This document shows, piece after piece, positions 35,382-43,851 of a stretch of DNA of 64,000 nucleotides. This DNA is from Paenibacillus sp. BJ-4 (GTDB lineage: Bacteria > Bacillota > Bacilli > Paenibacillales > Paenibacillaceae). Below the pieces are notes generated by a model. The model made no database searches and was not told the DNA's origin. It worked only from the letters and a program-made list of their open reading frames with translations. Where the stretch lies: assembly GCF_020404765.1 (NCBI RefSeq), contig NZ_JAIVEM010000135.1:1-64000 (forward strand), given 5' to 3'. Every line of letters begins with the position of its first letter. Position 1 is the stretch's first letter. Made by a program: the position numbers and the translations under genes.

Positions 35382-36280
35382 CAAGTACGATGAATCACCG
35401 GAGCAACCGGGATGCTCGATCACAGATGGCGCAGGAAACGCTATCTATTTTGGAGAATGGATATTACACAAATACCAAGCAAGCCCAAGTGAATATAGCA
35501 AAAAAAGTGGATAACGCGATCACAGGCTCGAAGCTATATACACCTTCTCAACTGGTGGCTGTAAAACAAGAGGCAGAGCAAAGGATACAAGGTGCATTGG
35601 AGTCCTCTTCACACATAGACAAACGGGCGCATACTGCTGCAATGATGGAAATTACGGGCGAAAGCACGTTACAGGCGGCATTTAGGCTCCGGGTTGAGGA
35701 GAGGCTGGAGCACATAGCGTGTTTGAATTTTGCATCAGCCAAAAACCCGGGAGGCGGGTTTCTTGGAGGCAGCCAGGCCCAAGAGGAAAGCTTGGCTCGT
35801 TCGTCAGCGTTGTATCCCTGCATTTCACAAATGGAAGAAATGTACCAGCATAACCGAAAGCTGCGAAGCTGTTTTTACTCGGATTATATGATTTATTCGC
35901 CGGAAGTTCCGGTATTTCGAGATGATCAAGGAACATTGCTGGAAAAGCCGTATCAGGTCGATTTCCTGACTGCACCTGCTGTTAATGCTGGAGTCGTGCG
36001 AGAACGGGAGCCAGAGCAGGTCAACCGGATAAGCGAAGTGATGTTAGAGCGTATTCGTTACATTCTCGGAATGGCTAAGCAAAACGGGGTAGAGCATCTC
36101 GTACTGGGAGCCTATGGTTGCGGGGTATTCCGCAATAAGCCGGAAGAGGTTGCGGACTGGTTTAAGCAAGTGCTTGTAGATGAGGGCTATGCCTTGTTGT
36201 TCGAACGGGTTGTTTTTGCCATACTGGATCATACACCAGGGCAACGTACCTTAAGCAGTTTTAAAGAGGCCCTTTCCTGA
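35378..36280 (+). CDS. Microbial-type poly(ADP-ribose) glycohydrolase (TIGR02452 family)
   Basis: 300-residue protein of the TIGR02452/microbial PARG family, macrodomain-like fold. The PARG signature is present: NPGGGFLGGSQAQEESLARS, with GGG at 125-127 and QEE at 135-137. The catalytic domain continues through DYMIYSPEVPVFRDD, FLTAPAVNAGV and HLVLGAYGCGVFRN. It should hydrolyse ADP-ribose from modified proteins or nucleic acids. The N-terminal about 100 residues are a helical extension. Start overlaps NADAR; AAAGGAGG ribosome site. Confidence 0.87.
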   Translation: MTSTMNHRSNRDARSQMAQETLSILENGYYTNTKQAQVNIAKKVDNAITGSKLYTPSQLVAVKQEAEQRIQGALESSSHIDKRAHTAAMMEITGESTLQAAFRLRVEERLEHIACLNFASAKNPGGGFLGGSQAQEESLARSSALYPCISQMEEMYQHNRKLRSCFYSDYMIYSPEVPVFRDDQGTLLEKPYQVDFLTAPAVNAGVVREREPEQVNRISEVMLERIRYILGMAKQNGVEHLVLGAYGCGVFRNKPEEVADWFKQVLVDEGYALLFERVVFAILDHTPGQRTLSSFKEALS

Positions 36281-36320
36281 AGCTGGAGGCCATAATATGT
36301 CATGAAAAGGAGAGTGCTGA

Positions 36321-36923
36321 ATGAATCCATCTTCGGACATTACCTGGCATACGTCAGATGTTAATAAGCAAGCGCGTCAGCTTCTGAATGGACATAAAAG
36401 TCCGGTGCTTTGGTTGACGGGGCTATCTGGCTCAGGAAAATCAACGGTATCTTCCACATTGGAAAAAGCATTATATGCACGCGGCATACGCACATTTATT
36501 TTGGATGGGGATAATGTTCGACATGGCTTAAATAGCAATCTGGGGTTCCTGCCCGCTGACCGTAAGGAAAATATCCGTCGTATTGCTGAAGTGTCAAAGC
36601 TAATGGCACATGCAGGTGTTCTCACAATTTGCGCCACCATTTCCCCTTATCGTGAAGACCGTGAAATGGTAAAGGAAATTTTACAGCAGGAAGGCTGCTA
36701 TGAGATCTATATACAGTGCAGTCTGGAGGAGTGCGAGCGACGTGATCCAAAAGGAATGTACAAGAAAGCGCGAGCGGGAGAAATTCGTCATTTTACAGGT
36801 GTTGATGCTCCTTATGAAACACCGCTGGAGCCTGATCTAATTGTATCTACTGAAGGTCGGGAGGTAGCCCAGTCGGTTCAAGATATCTTGGATTTTCTCG
36901 ACAGGGAATCATTGCTGTTCTAA
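36321..36923 (+). CDS. cysC: Adenylylsulfate (APS) kinase
   Basis: 200-residue APS kinase, phosphorylating adenylyl sulfate to PAPS. P-loop GLSGSGKS (34-41), DGDNVRHGLNSNLGF with the APS-binding Asp/Arg, the PYREDREM loop, DPKGMYKKARAGEI and FTGVDAPYE are all intact, so the enzyme looks active. No sulfurylase or other cys gene is near. It lies 40 bases after the PARG gene and is apparently the last gene of that operon, an unexpected partner; the link may be incidental or may concern adenosine-diphosphate nucleotides. Confidence 0.9.
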   Translation: MNPSSDITWHTSDVNKQARQLLNGHKSPVLWLTGLSGSGKSTVSSTLEKALYARGIRTFILDGDNVRHGLNSNLGFLPADRKENIRRIAEVSKLMAHAGVLTICATISPYREDREMVKEILQQEGCYEIYIQCSLEECERRDPKGMYKKARAGEIRHFTGVDAPYETPLEPDLIVSTEGREVAQSVQDILDFLDRESLLF

Positions 36924-36995
36924 TCTTCGTCAAACCTTTTTCAAATCTTCCTGAAATCTTCATTATCCAATTTGGAATTCATGTTTAAATAGAAT

Positions 36996-37072
36996 AGACC
37001 TCTCATCTTGAAGCCGTCTGAATCTTTCCCTGGTTCTTTATATATACGGTGTCAGAGGTGGGAGGTCTTTTG
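36996..37072 (+). terminator. Possible structured terminator or leader before katA
   Basis: AGACCTC (36996-37002) pairs with GAGGTCT (37062-37068), followed by TTTTGG, but the loop of 59 bases is long. An inner CCGT/ACGG may fold. It could end the cysC transcript or be a katA leader. Confidence 0.35.
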
Positions 37073-37122
37073 GATTACAACAACATATCGTCAACCAATT
37101 CATTCAAGAGGTGATTTCATTC

Positions 37123-38580
37123 ATGAGTAAACAACCAACCAACCTGACTACAAGCTGGGGCGCTCCTGTCGGTGATAATCAAAATTCCATCACTGCCGGA
37201 TCACGCGGACCTACACTGATTCAGGATGTGCATTTGCTGGAGAAACTGGCGCATTTTAACCGGGAGCGTGTGCCGGAGCGTGTTGTTCATGCCAAAGGTG
37301 CGGGAGCGCACGGATATTTTGAAGTCACTAATGATTTATCTGCATATACCAAAGCAGGCTTCTTGTCCGAGGTAGGCAAGCGTACACCGATGTTTATACG
37401 CTTTTCTACCGTTGCGGGTGAGCTGGGCTCGTCTGATACGGTACGTGATCCGCGCGGGTTTGCGGTGAAGTTTTACACAGAGGAAGGTAATTATGATCTC
37501 GTAGGCAATAATACGCCTGTCTTTTTTATTCGGGATGCCATTAAATTCCCAGACTTTATTCATACGCAAAAACGTCATCCTCAAACTCATCTGAAAAATC
37601 CGAATGCAGTGTGGGATTTCTGGTCCTTATCTCCTGAATCACTGCATCAGGTAAGTATTCTCATGTCTGATCGCGGCATTCCCGCTACACTTAGACATAT
37701 GCACGGTTTCGGTAGTCACACGTTCAAGTGGGTAAACGCCCAGGGTCAGGCCGTATGGGTAAAATATCATTTTAAAACAGAGCAGGGCGTACAAAATCTC
37801 GATGTCGATGTGGCTGCGAAAATTGCTGGTGAAAATCCGGATTATCATACAGAAGATTTATTTAATGCCATTGAGAAGGGCGATTTTCCTGCATGGAGAC
37901 TATATGTGCAGATTATGCCATTAGAGGATGCGAACACATACCGCTTTGATCCATTTGATGTAACAAAAGTATGGTCGCAAAAGGATTACCCACTGATCGA
38001 GGTAGGACGTATGGTACTGAATCGTAATCCTGAGAACTATTTTGCAGAAGTAGAGCAGGCGACGTTCTCTCCGGGTTCATTTGTGCCAGGTATTGAAGCC
38101 TCTCCGGATAAAATGCTGCAAGGACGCCTGTTTGCCTACGGTGACGCACATCGCTACCGTGTAGGCGCTAATCACAATTCACTGCCGATCAACCGTCCGC
38201 ATGCGGAAGTACACAACTACCAACGTGATGGGGCATTGCGCAGTGACAGCAATGGTGGTGGCTCTGTCTACTACGAGCCTAACAGCCTCGGTGGACCGAA
38301 AGAATCACCAGCACACAAAATCGCTCCTTTTGAAGTGTCTGGCGAAGCTCAAAGTGTAGCCTACGATCATCATGATCACTACACACAGCCAGGAGACCTG
38401 TACCGCTTGCTCAGTGAAGATGAGCGTGCACGTCTGGTTCGAAATATCGTAAATGCGATGAAACCCGTAGAAAGCGACGAAATTAAGCTGCGCCAGATCG
38501 GACATTTCTACAAGGCTGATCCTGAATACGGACGCCGTGTAGCCGAAGGTTTGGGATTGACCATTCCTCAAGGTGAATAG
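37123..38580 (+). CDS. katA: Heme catalase
   Basis: Small-subunit monofunctional catalase, 485 residues, decomposing hydrogen peroxide. Catalytic His in VHAKGAGAHGYF, MFIRFSTVAGELGSSDT, Asn in LVGNNTPVFFIRDA, and the heme-ligand Tyr in RLFAYGDAHRYRVG. KatA/clade-3 size. ATG 37123 with AAGAGGTGATTTC; the GTG at 37111 would lie within that site. No PerR-type TTATAATNATTATAA box was found upstream. Confidence 0.93.
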   Translation: MSKQPTNLTTSWGAPVGDNQNSITAGSRGPTLIQDVHLLEKLAHFNRERVPERVVHAKGAGAHGYFEVTNDLSAYTKAGFLSEVGKRTPMFIRFSTVAGELGSSDTVRDPRGFAVKFYTEEGNYDLVGNNTPVFFIRDAIKFPDFIHTQKRHPQTHLKNPNAVWDFWSLSPESLHQVSILMSDRGIPATLRHMHGFGSHTFKWVNAQGQAVWVKYHFKTEQGVQNLDVDVAAKIAGENPDYHTEDLFNAIEKGDFPAWRLYVQIMPLEDANTYRFDPFDVTKVWSQKDYPLIEVGRMVLNRNPENYFAEVEQATFSPGSFVPGIEASPDKMLQGRLFAYGDAHRYRVGANHNSLPINRPHAEVHNYQRDGALRSDSNGGGSVYYEPNSLGGPKESPAHKIAPFEVSGEAQSVAYDHHDHYTQPGDLYRLLSEDERARLVRNIVNAMKPVESDEIKLRQIGHFYKADPEYGRRVAEGLGLTIPQGE

Positions 38581-38620
38581 AGGTATTTGCGTACTTTAGC
38601 TAAGACTTCTCCATAAAATA

Positions 38621-38668
38621 AAAGGATGTCCCAACGCCACGTACATGGTTGATAGGACATCCTTTGCT
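38621..38668 (+). terminator. Terminator after katA
   Basis: AAAGGATGTCC (38621-38631)/GGACATCCTTT (38655-38665) stem followed by GCTTTT. Confidence 0.8.
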
Positions 38669-38737
38669 TTTGAGTACGATATAGAGCAGCTGTTTGTGGT
38701 GGACGCTCCACGAACGGAACGTTGCTCCAATCGCTGT

Positions 38738-38785
38738 TGTCTCCAGATTTATTGAATCACGCTAAGCGGTGTAAATCTGGGGACA
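38738..38785. repeat. Intergenic hairpin element
   Basis: TGTCTCCAGATTTA (38738-38751) and TAAATCTGGGGACA (38772-38785) form a 14-base stem with one mismatch around a 20-base loop. Lies in a 500-base gene-free stretch between katA and the MATE gene. Confidence 0.55.
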
Positions 38786-38814
38786 AACCGACCGCTACCG
38801 CTTTTCCGAAATCG

Positions 38815-38988
38815 TTCCGTCCTCTCCGCTGCTTTTAGGTGCTCTAGTCTTACAAACCAAAGGAAAAATTCTAAAACTAGAAAAGCTGCAAGCTTCCTAT
38901 AATATAAGTTTTGTGGCTTATTTTGGTGTGTTTTTGTGTTTAAAAATATAATGATGTAAACAGCATAGAGCAAGCGGAGAGGACGGAA
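38815..38988. repeat. 16-base inverted repeat in gene-free region
   Basis: TTCCGTCCTCTCCGCT (38815-38830) is exactly inverse to AGCGGAGAGGACGGAA (38973-38988), 142 bases apart. The high GC of the arms against an AT-rich centre, and the neighbouring hairpin, suggest an interspersed structured repeat. No gene is visible in 38581-39080. Confidence 0.55.
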
Positions 38989-39080
38989 ACGTTCTGTAGA
39001 AGCGTCAGTGATCGTAAGAATGATCCGTCCGTGCAGCTGTATAGAAGTACGCATTAACACGCTCGTCAGCACTGTAAGCG

Positions 39081-40394
39081 CTATATCCTTTGTAGCTTGG
39101 GCAAATAGATTACAAGAAATAGAGACCGCCCCAAAGCAAAAACGATAAAGGACAGCCATAGCCCGTGATTCCCATAGTGGGGAACGCACCAGAAGAGAGC
39201 AGCTAAAAAGAAGAGTAGCGAAATCAACATGGAATTACGGATCGGATACGTTACCGTCATTCCTGTAAACACACCGTAGAATACCAGTCCCAGCCCGGCA
39301 GCCAGCGGAAAGACGACAAGCCATCCATTGTATGGACCTGTTAGGCTAATCACCGTGGCGTTATCTGTGAACAGTCGGATAAGCGGCTCCTTCAGTGCTA
39401 GATACAGTCCACCCGTTACCACACTGGTAACCAGGGTCCAGAACCAAGACAAGTGGATAACTCTTTGCAGCATTTTCCGATCTCCAGCACCACGGGCTTG
39501 ACCCGTCATGATGCTGCTGGCATTGGCAAATCCGTCAAAAAAATAAGCCATAATGTAATGAATTTGCAACAAAATAGCATTTGCAGCAAGTTGATCGGTT
39601 CCGAAGCTTGCGCTATGGGATGTGAACAGATTAAACATCGTCAGCAGACAGGCTGTACGAATCATAAGGTCAAGGTTCGTTGCCATGACACTTTTCAGCT
39701 CCGAGACTCCAAACCAACTCTGCCAATCTTTTTTCCCACTACTTTGCAACCATTCTCTCCAGACCGAGGAACGAAGTATAAGTACAAGACCGAGTATACA
39801 GGCGAGGGCTTCTGCGATTAGTGTAGCACCTGCTACACCGGCTACATCCCACTGCATGATTTGTGTGAACCCAATAGCCAATATCATATTGATCGCATTC
39901 ATCGTAATTTGCAGAAATAAGGTGGCTTTCACGCGAGATAATCCCATCAGCCAGCCGAGCATCACATAGTTTATCAGTGTAAGCGGCGCTCCCCAAATAC
40001 GAATGTTAAAATAGATCGCTGCCTGCGCAGCTACATCCTGAGCAGGATGGATTAAATGTAGGGAGGCCAGCAGGATCGGCTTTTGCAGTATAATGAACAA
40101 CCCGCCGATCAGTAAAGCGATAGCCAGTGGGCGCATGAGTGCGGCTATGCTCTGATCGTTATTTTGAGCCCCCGCAGCCTGTGCGGTAAAAGCCGATGTG
40201 CTAACGCGTAGAAAACCAAACAGCCAATATAAAGTATTGAAAATAAGAGTGCCCACAGCCACACCGCCCAAATAGGAGGCATCGCTCAAATGACCGATTA
40301 CCGCCGTATCCACTGCACCGAGCAATGGGGTTGTAATCGTCGAAAGTATTAAAGGGATAGCTAAAGCAAGATAGTCTCGGTGGGAAGGCAACAT
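39081..40394 (-). CDS. MATE-family efflux transporter
   Basis: 437-residue DinF-like MATE transporter with about 12 helices; N-terminal LALAIPLILSTITTPLLGAVD and VIGHLSDASYLGGVAVG are typical. Driven by Na+ or H+, it exports an unknown small molecule. Its start lies 34 bases inside the preceding ABC ATPase gene, so it is part of that operon and translationally linked. In a zinc-regulated importer operon it could export the metallophore itself, but no metallophore synthase is in the window. Confidence 0.87.
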   Translation of the reverse strand: MLPSHRDYLALAIPLILSTITTPLLGAVDTAVIGHLSDASYLGGVAVGTLIFNTLYWLFGFLRVSTSAFTAQAAGAQNNDQSIAALMRPLAIALLIGGLFIILQKPILLASLHLIHPAQDVAAQAAIYFNIRIWGAPLTLINYVMLGWLMGLSRVKATLFLQITMNAINMILAIGFTQIMQWDVAGVAGATLIAEALACILGLVLILRSSVWREWLQSSGKKDWQSWFGVSELKSVMATNLDLMIRTACLLTMFNLFTSHSASFGTDQLAANAILLQIHYIMAYFFDGFANASSIMTGQARGAGDRKMLQRVIHLSWFWTLVTSVVTGGLYLALKEPLIRLFTDNATVISLTGPYNGWLVVFPLAAGLGLVFYGVFTGMTVTYPIRNSMLISLLFFLAALFWCVPHYGNHGLWLSFIVFALGRSLFLVIYLPKLQRI

Positions 40395-41221
40395 GTTGAA
40401 AAAACCTCCAGTAAAGATTGTGTATATGGATGACGATCTGGCTGAAATAAAGCTTCCTTGGCAAAATCCTCAAGTACCTTGCCATCTTTCATGATCATAA
40501 TCCGGTCACTCATGAAGTGTACAGCGGCCAGATCATGGGAAATGAACAGATAGGCCACTCCCAGCTCATCCTGTAAATCCTTAAGCAGATTTAAAACGGC
40601 TGCCTGCGTCGTCACATCCAGACTTGCCGTTGGCTCATCGAGCACGATAAAGTCCGGCTCTGTACTGATCGCGCGCGCAATGGTTACACGCTGCTTCTCC
40701 CCGCCGCTGAGCTGATGCGGGTACTTATCCAGATAGCTGGCTGGAAGTTTGACCATACCGAGCAGATGCTCGGCTATTTCCCGCCGTTTCGATGGCATAC
40801 CTGTCATATAGGAAGGGACATAACCTTTGAGCTGATCTAACGGTTCCAGCAAGGATTGCAGAATGGTCAGTCTGGAATTTAAAGCCGCTGCGGGATGTTG
40901 AAATACCGCCCCCAGCCTGCTGCGAAACCGTTTTAACTTATTTCGCTTTAATCCCTGGACTGTTTGGCCATCCAGCATAAGCTCACCTTGATCAAACGAA
41001 TCCAACGTTAAAATACAGCGAGCAAGCGTGCTTTTCCCACTGCCACTTTCTCCGACAATGCCCAGACATTCTTGGGGTGAAATCGACAGGGAAACATTGT
41101 GCAGCACGGTTTTGCCTCCGGTGAAAGTCTTCGTCAAACCGGAGACGGTGACAACAGGTTTAGATGTGGCTACATATTTGGATGTGACTACATGTTGAAG
41201 AGAGGAGACGTGATCATCCAT
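40361..41221 (-). CDS. Ni/peptide/opine ABC transporter ATPase (second)
   Basis: 286-residue ATPase of the OppF/NikE/CntF type. Walker A GESGSGKS, Q-loop VFQHPAAALN, signature LSGGEKQRV, Walker B FIVLDEPTASLD and the H-loop SHD are all present. It has a Thr/Val-rich N-terminal extension and the C-terminal HPYTQSLLE typical of oligopeptide-type ATPases. ATG 41221 overlaps the upstream gene's stop by eight bases (ATGGATGA). An in-frame extension to 41389 is antisense-like and was rejected. Confidence 0.88.
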   Translation of the reverse strand: MDDHVSSLQHVVTSKYVATSKPVVTVSGLTKTFTGGKTVLHNVSLSISPQECLGIVGESGSGKSTLARCILTLDSFDQGELMLDGQTVQGLKRNKLKRFRSRLGAVFQHPAAALNSRLTILQSLLEPLDQLKGYVPSYMTGMPSKRREIAEHLLGMVKLPASYLDKYPHQLSGGEKQRVTIARAISTEPDFIVLDEPTASLDVTTQAAVLNLLKDLQDELGVAYLFISHDLAAVHFMSDRIMIMKDGKVLEDFAKEALFQPDRHPYTQSLLEVFSTCCLPTETILL

Positions 41222-42047
41222 ACAAATCGCTTCTTTCCCGTGAGATTTGTTCTTCGGTGCTGTATGGTAAACGTGCCGGAGTACTTGGAGACAGCGGCGG
41301 AATCGCTGCCAGCAGTCGACGTGTATATGGATGTGCCGGATGATCCAGCACCGTTGTTGTCTCGCCGCTTTCGACCAGCGAGCCCGCACGCATCACCGTG
41401 ATTCGATCCGCATACTTGCGGACATGACGAAGGTCGTGGGTGATCCACAGGACAGAAATCCCCGTTTCCATCCGGATTCGGTCGATGAGCTGGAGCACCC
41501 GGTGAGCTGTCAGGGTATCCAGCGACGTTGTGGGTTCGTCAGCAATCAGAAGTTGTGGCTTTAGCAGCAGTGCGGCGGCAATAGCCGCTCGTTGCAGCTG
41601 ACCGCCGCTCAGCTGGAAGGGATAGCTGCCGTATACCCGCTCGGCGGGAAGCTGTACGCGCTCAAGGACCTCTATACAGTGCTGTTTACGCTCATTTCGA
41701 TCTGCACTGCCATGAGCGTGCATCAGCTCGTCCAGTTGACTGCCTATACGCAGGAAGGGGGTAAATGCTCCGTGATAGTCCTGAAAAATATACGAGATTT
41801 CATTGCCAAGTAAGGAACGTCTTTGTTTGGTGGACAAGGTCAGCAAATTGTTGCCCTTCCAGTCAATAACCCCGTCCGTTGTTAAGGAGGAGGGGAGCAG
41901 CCCACCGATCGCGAAAGCTGTCATACTTTTGCCGCTGCCGCTTTCTCCGGCAAGGGCAAACCACTCCCCCGGACGAATGGTCAGCTCCAGTTGGTCTACA
42001 ATTGTTTTTGCATTTGCTCGAATCGTTAAGCCTTCAATAGATAGCAT
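41214..42047 (-). CDS. Ni/peptide/opine ABC transporter ATPase (first)
   Basis: 277-residue ATPase of the OppD/NikD/CntD type. Walker A GESGSGKS, Q-loop IFQDYHGAFTP, signature LSGGQLQRA, Walker B LLIADEPTTSLD, H-loop ITHD, and the C-terminal HPYTRRLLAAIP. The ATG at 42047 (MLSIEGLTIRAN) follows GGAGGAGTGAACCGTAT; a frame running to 42113 would overlap the permease gene and lacks a site. Pairs with the second ATPase. Confidence 0.88.
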   Translation of the reverse strand: MLSIEGLTIRANAKTIVDQLELTIRPGEWFALAGESGSGKSMTAFAIGGLLPSSLTTDGVIDWKGNNLLTLSTKQRRSLLGNEISYIFQDYHGAFTPFLRIGSQLDELMHAHGSADRNERKQHCIEVLERVQLPAERVYGSYPFQLSGGQLQRAAIAAALLLKPQLLIADEPTTSLDTLTAHRVLQLIDRIRMETGISVLWITHDLRHVRKYADRITVMRAGSLVESGETTTVLDHPAHPYTRRLLAAIPPLSPSTPARLPYSTEEQISRERSDLYG

Positions 42048-42054
42048 ATACGGT

Positions 42055-42909
42055 TCACTCCTCCGTCCGTGTTTTAACATCATATCGGTCACGCAGCTTG
42101 TCTCCCAGCACATTCGCCAGTAGCACCGTGACTACGACAGCTATTCCGGGGACCAGCATCAGATGGGGAGCCATTTGGAAATATGCTCTTCCTTCATTCA
42201 GCATGGTGCCCCATTCGGGAATCGGCGGTTGCGGACCTAAACCTAAAAAGGACAAGGAGGCAATCATTAAGATGATTTTGCCGATATCCAGCGCAGCCAT
42301 TACCAGCACATTCCCAATCGCATGGGGCAGAATATGCCGCATGACAACTTGCAGGGAGGATGTACCTGCAAGTATGGATAACCAAATGTAATCCTTTTGC
42401 TTTTCAGTGAGCACAGTACTGCGTACCAGTCGTGCATAACTAACCCATTTTATCGCCGTCACCGCGAAAATAAGATTCATCAAGCCAGGTCCGAGCAGAC
42501 CGCTCAGCACAATGGCAAAAATATAATCGGGTAATGTCATGAAGGCATCGACCACTCGTTTGAATACACGATCAACCCAGCCCCCGACAAATCCTGACAG
42601 CAGACCAAGTGGAACTCCGACAACCAGTGAAACGGCTAAGATCAGCAAGCTGGTTCCGACCGTTGTTCGAAGCCCTGTGATCACTCTCGACAGCACATCT
42701 CTGCCCATATGATCGGTTCCCAGCCAGTGTGTAGAGCTGAGCGGTTGAAGCCGATTCTCCATCCGGATACGATACGGATCTTGCGGGGCAAGGAGCGGAA
42801 TCACTGTAATTGCTGTAAAAATGAGCAGGATAAAGAGCACCACAATCCAAGTTTTAGACCATTTCATGCTAGCGAATTGCCTGTTTTCAGCATGTGAGAA
42901 TTTTATCAT
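42055..42909 (-). CDS. ABC transporter permease (NikC/OppC/CntC type)
   Basis: 284-residue inner-membrane permease with an OppC N-terminal segment and a binding-protein-dependent transport domain of five or six helices. HWLGTDHMGRDVLSRVITG is the OppC hallmark, and IASLSFLGLGPQPPIPEWG the EAA-loop/exit region. Start ATG 42909 has AAGGAGAAACGTC and overlaps the upstream stop as ATGA. Confidence 0.88.
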   Translation of the reverse strand: MIKFSHAENRQFASMKWSKTWIVVLFILLIFTAITVIPLLAPQDPYRIRMENRLQPLSSTHWLGTDHMGRDVLSRVITGLRTTVGTSLLILAVSLVVGVPLGLLSGFVGGWVDRVFKRVVDAFMTLPDYIFAIVLSGLLGPGLMNLIFAVTAIKWVSYARLVRSTVLTEKQKDYIWLSILAGTSSLQVVMRHILPHAIGNVLVMAALDIGKIILMIASLSFLGLGPQPPIPEWGTMLNEGRAYFQMAPHLMLVPGIAVVVTVLLANVLGDKLRDRYDVKTRTEE

Positions 42910-43850
42910 GATGGACGTTTCTCCTTCAAAGCCATTTCGGGATTGATCCAACGGTAGGATAGCTCAACTGTCATATTGATACATACAATGAACACGGCCA
43001 TAAAAAGTGTATAGCCCTGAATAATGGGATAATCCCTTGCGGCAATTGCATCCACAATCCATTTGCCCAACCCCGGATAAGAGAATAGCACCTCAATCAC
43101 AACCGTTCCTCCCAATAGGCTGCCTATGCTCTCACTGAATACTGTAATAAGTGGAGCAAGGCTGTGACGAAATATATGTCTGAAAAAGATGCGAGTCGGA
43201 CTGATTCCCCGGGCTTGCGCCGCCTTGATAAAATCTTGTCCTGAGCTTTCAATTAGACTGGCGCGGATCATGCGTACATAAACGGCCGCCATCGCCAGTC
43301 CCAAGGTGAGAGAAGGGAGTACCAGATGAAAAACGGTTCCTTCACCCATGGACGGAAAAATGCGCAGTTTAACCGCAAACCACTCGATAAACAAGAGCCC
43401 TAGCCAAAAGCTGGGAATCGAGGAGCCAATTAAGGCAAACATGCGACTGGCGGTGTCAAGCCAGCGGTTGCGATATAGCGCAGCCATCGTTCCCAGCGGA
43501 AGCGCAATGAGCAGCATAATGAACAGGGAGCCTCCGGTCAGCAGAAGTGTATAAGGCAGTTTTTCCGTAAATTCTGCCAACACTGGACGATGGGTCAAAT
43601 AAGACTGTCCAAAATCCAACTGAAGCAACTGAACCAGCCACTTACCATATTGCACAGGTAACGACTGATCTAGTCCGAGCTGGCTGCGCATATCTGCAAT
43701 TTGCTGATTGGATACAGCTACATCATCTACCCGGAGAATGCTCCGGACGGGATCACCCGGAACCAGCTTGAGCAGGCAAAAGCTTACAAAGGAAAGAATA
43801 AGAAAGAAGAATACCAGTTCAAAAAGCTTTTTGGCGATCGATTTGAGCAT
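42906..43850 (-). CDS. ABC transporter permease (NikB/OppB/CntB type)
   Basis: 314-residue permease with an N-terminal helix (FELVFFFLILSFVSFCLL), VPGDPVRSILR, the EAA loop QAARARGISPTR-like stretch (AAQARGISPTRIFFRHI) and LLGGTVVIEVLFSYPGLG. Membrane partner of the adjacent OppC-type permease. It follows the binding-protein gene with one base between. Confidence 0.88.
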   Translation of the reverse strand: MLKSIAKKLFELVFFFLILSFVSFCLLKLVPGDPVRSILRVDDVAVSNQQIADMRSQLGLDQSLPVQYGKWLVQLLQLDFGQSYLTHRPVLAEFTEKLPYTLLLTGGSLFIMLLIALPLGTMAALYRNRWLDTASRMFALIGSSIPSFWLGLLFIEWFAVKLRIFPSMGEGTVFHLVLPSLTLGLAMAAVYVRMIRASLIESSGQDFIKAAQARGISPTRIFFRHIFRHSLAPLITVFSESIGSLLGGTVVIEVLFSYPGLGKWIVDAIAARDYPIIQGYTLFMAVFIVCINMTVELSYRWINPEMALKEKRPS

Positions 43851-43851
43851 G

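Noticed and set aside
41222..41389. N-terminal extension of the second ABC ATPase
   Set aside because: Lies inside the preceding ATPase gene and has Arg/His-rich shadow composition.
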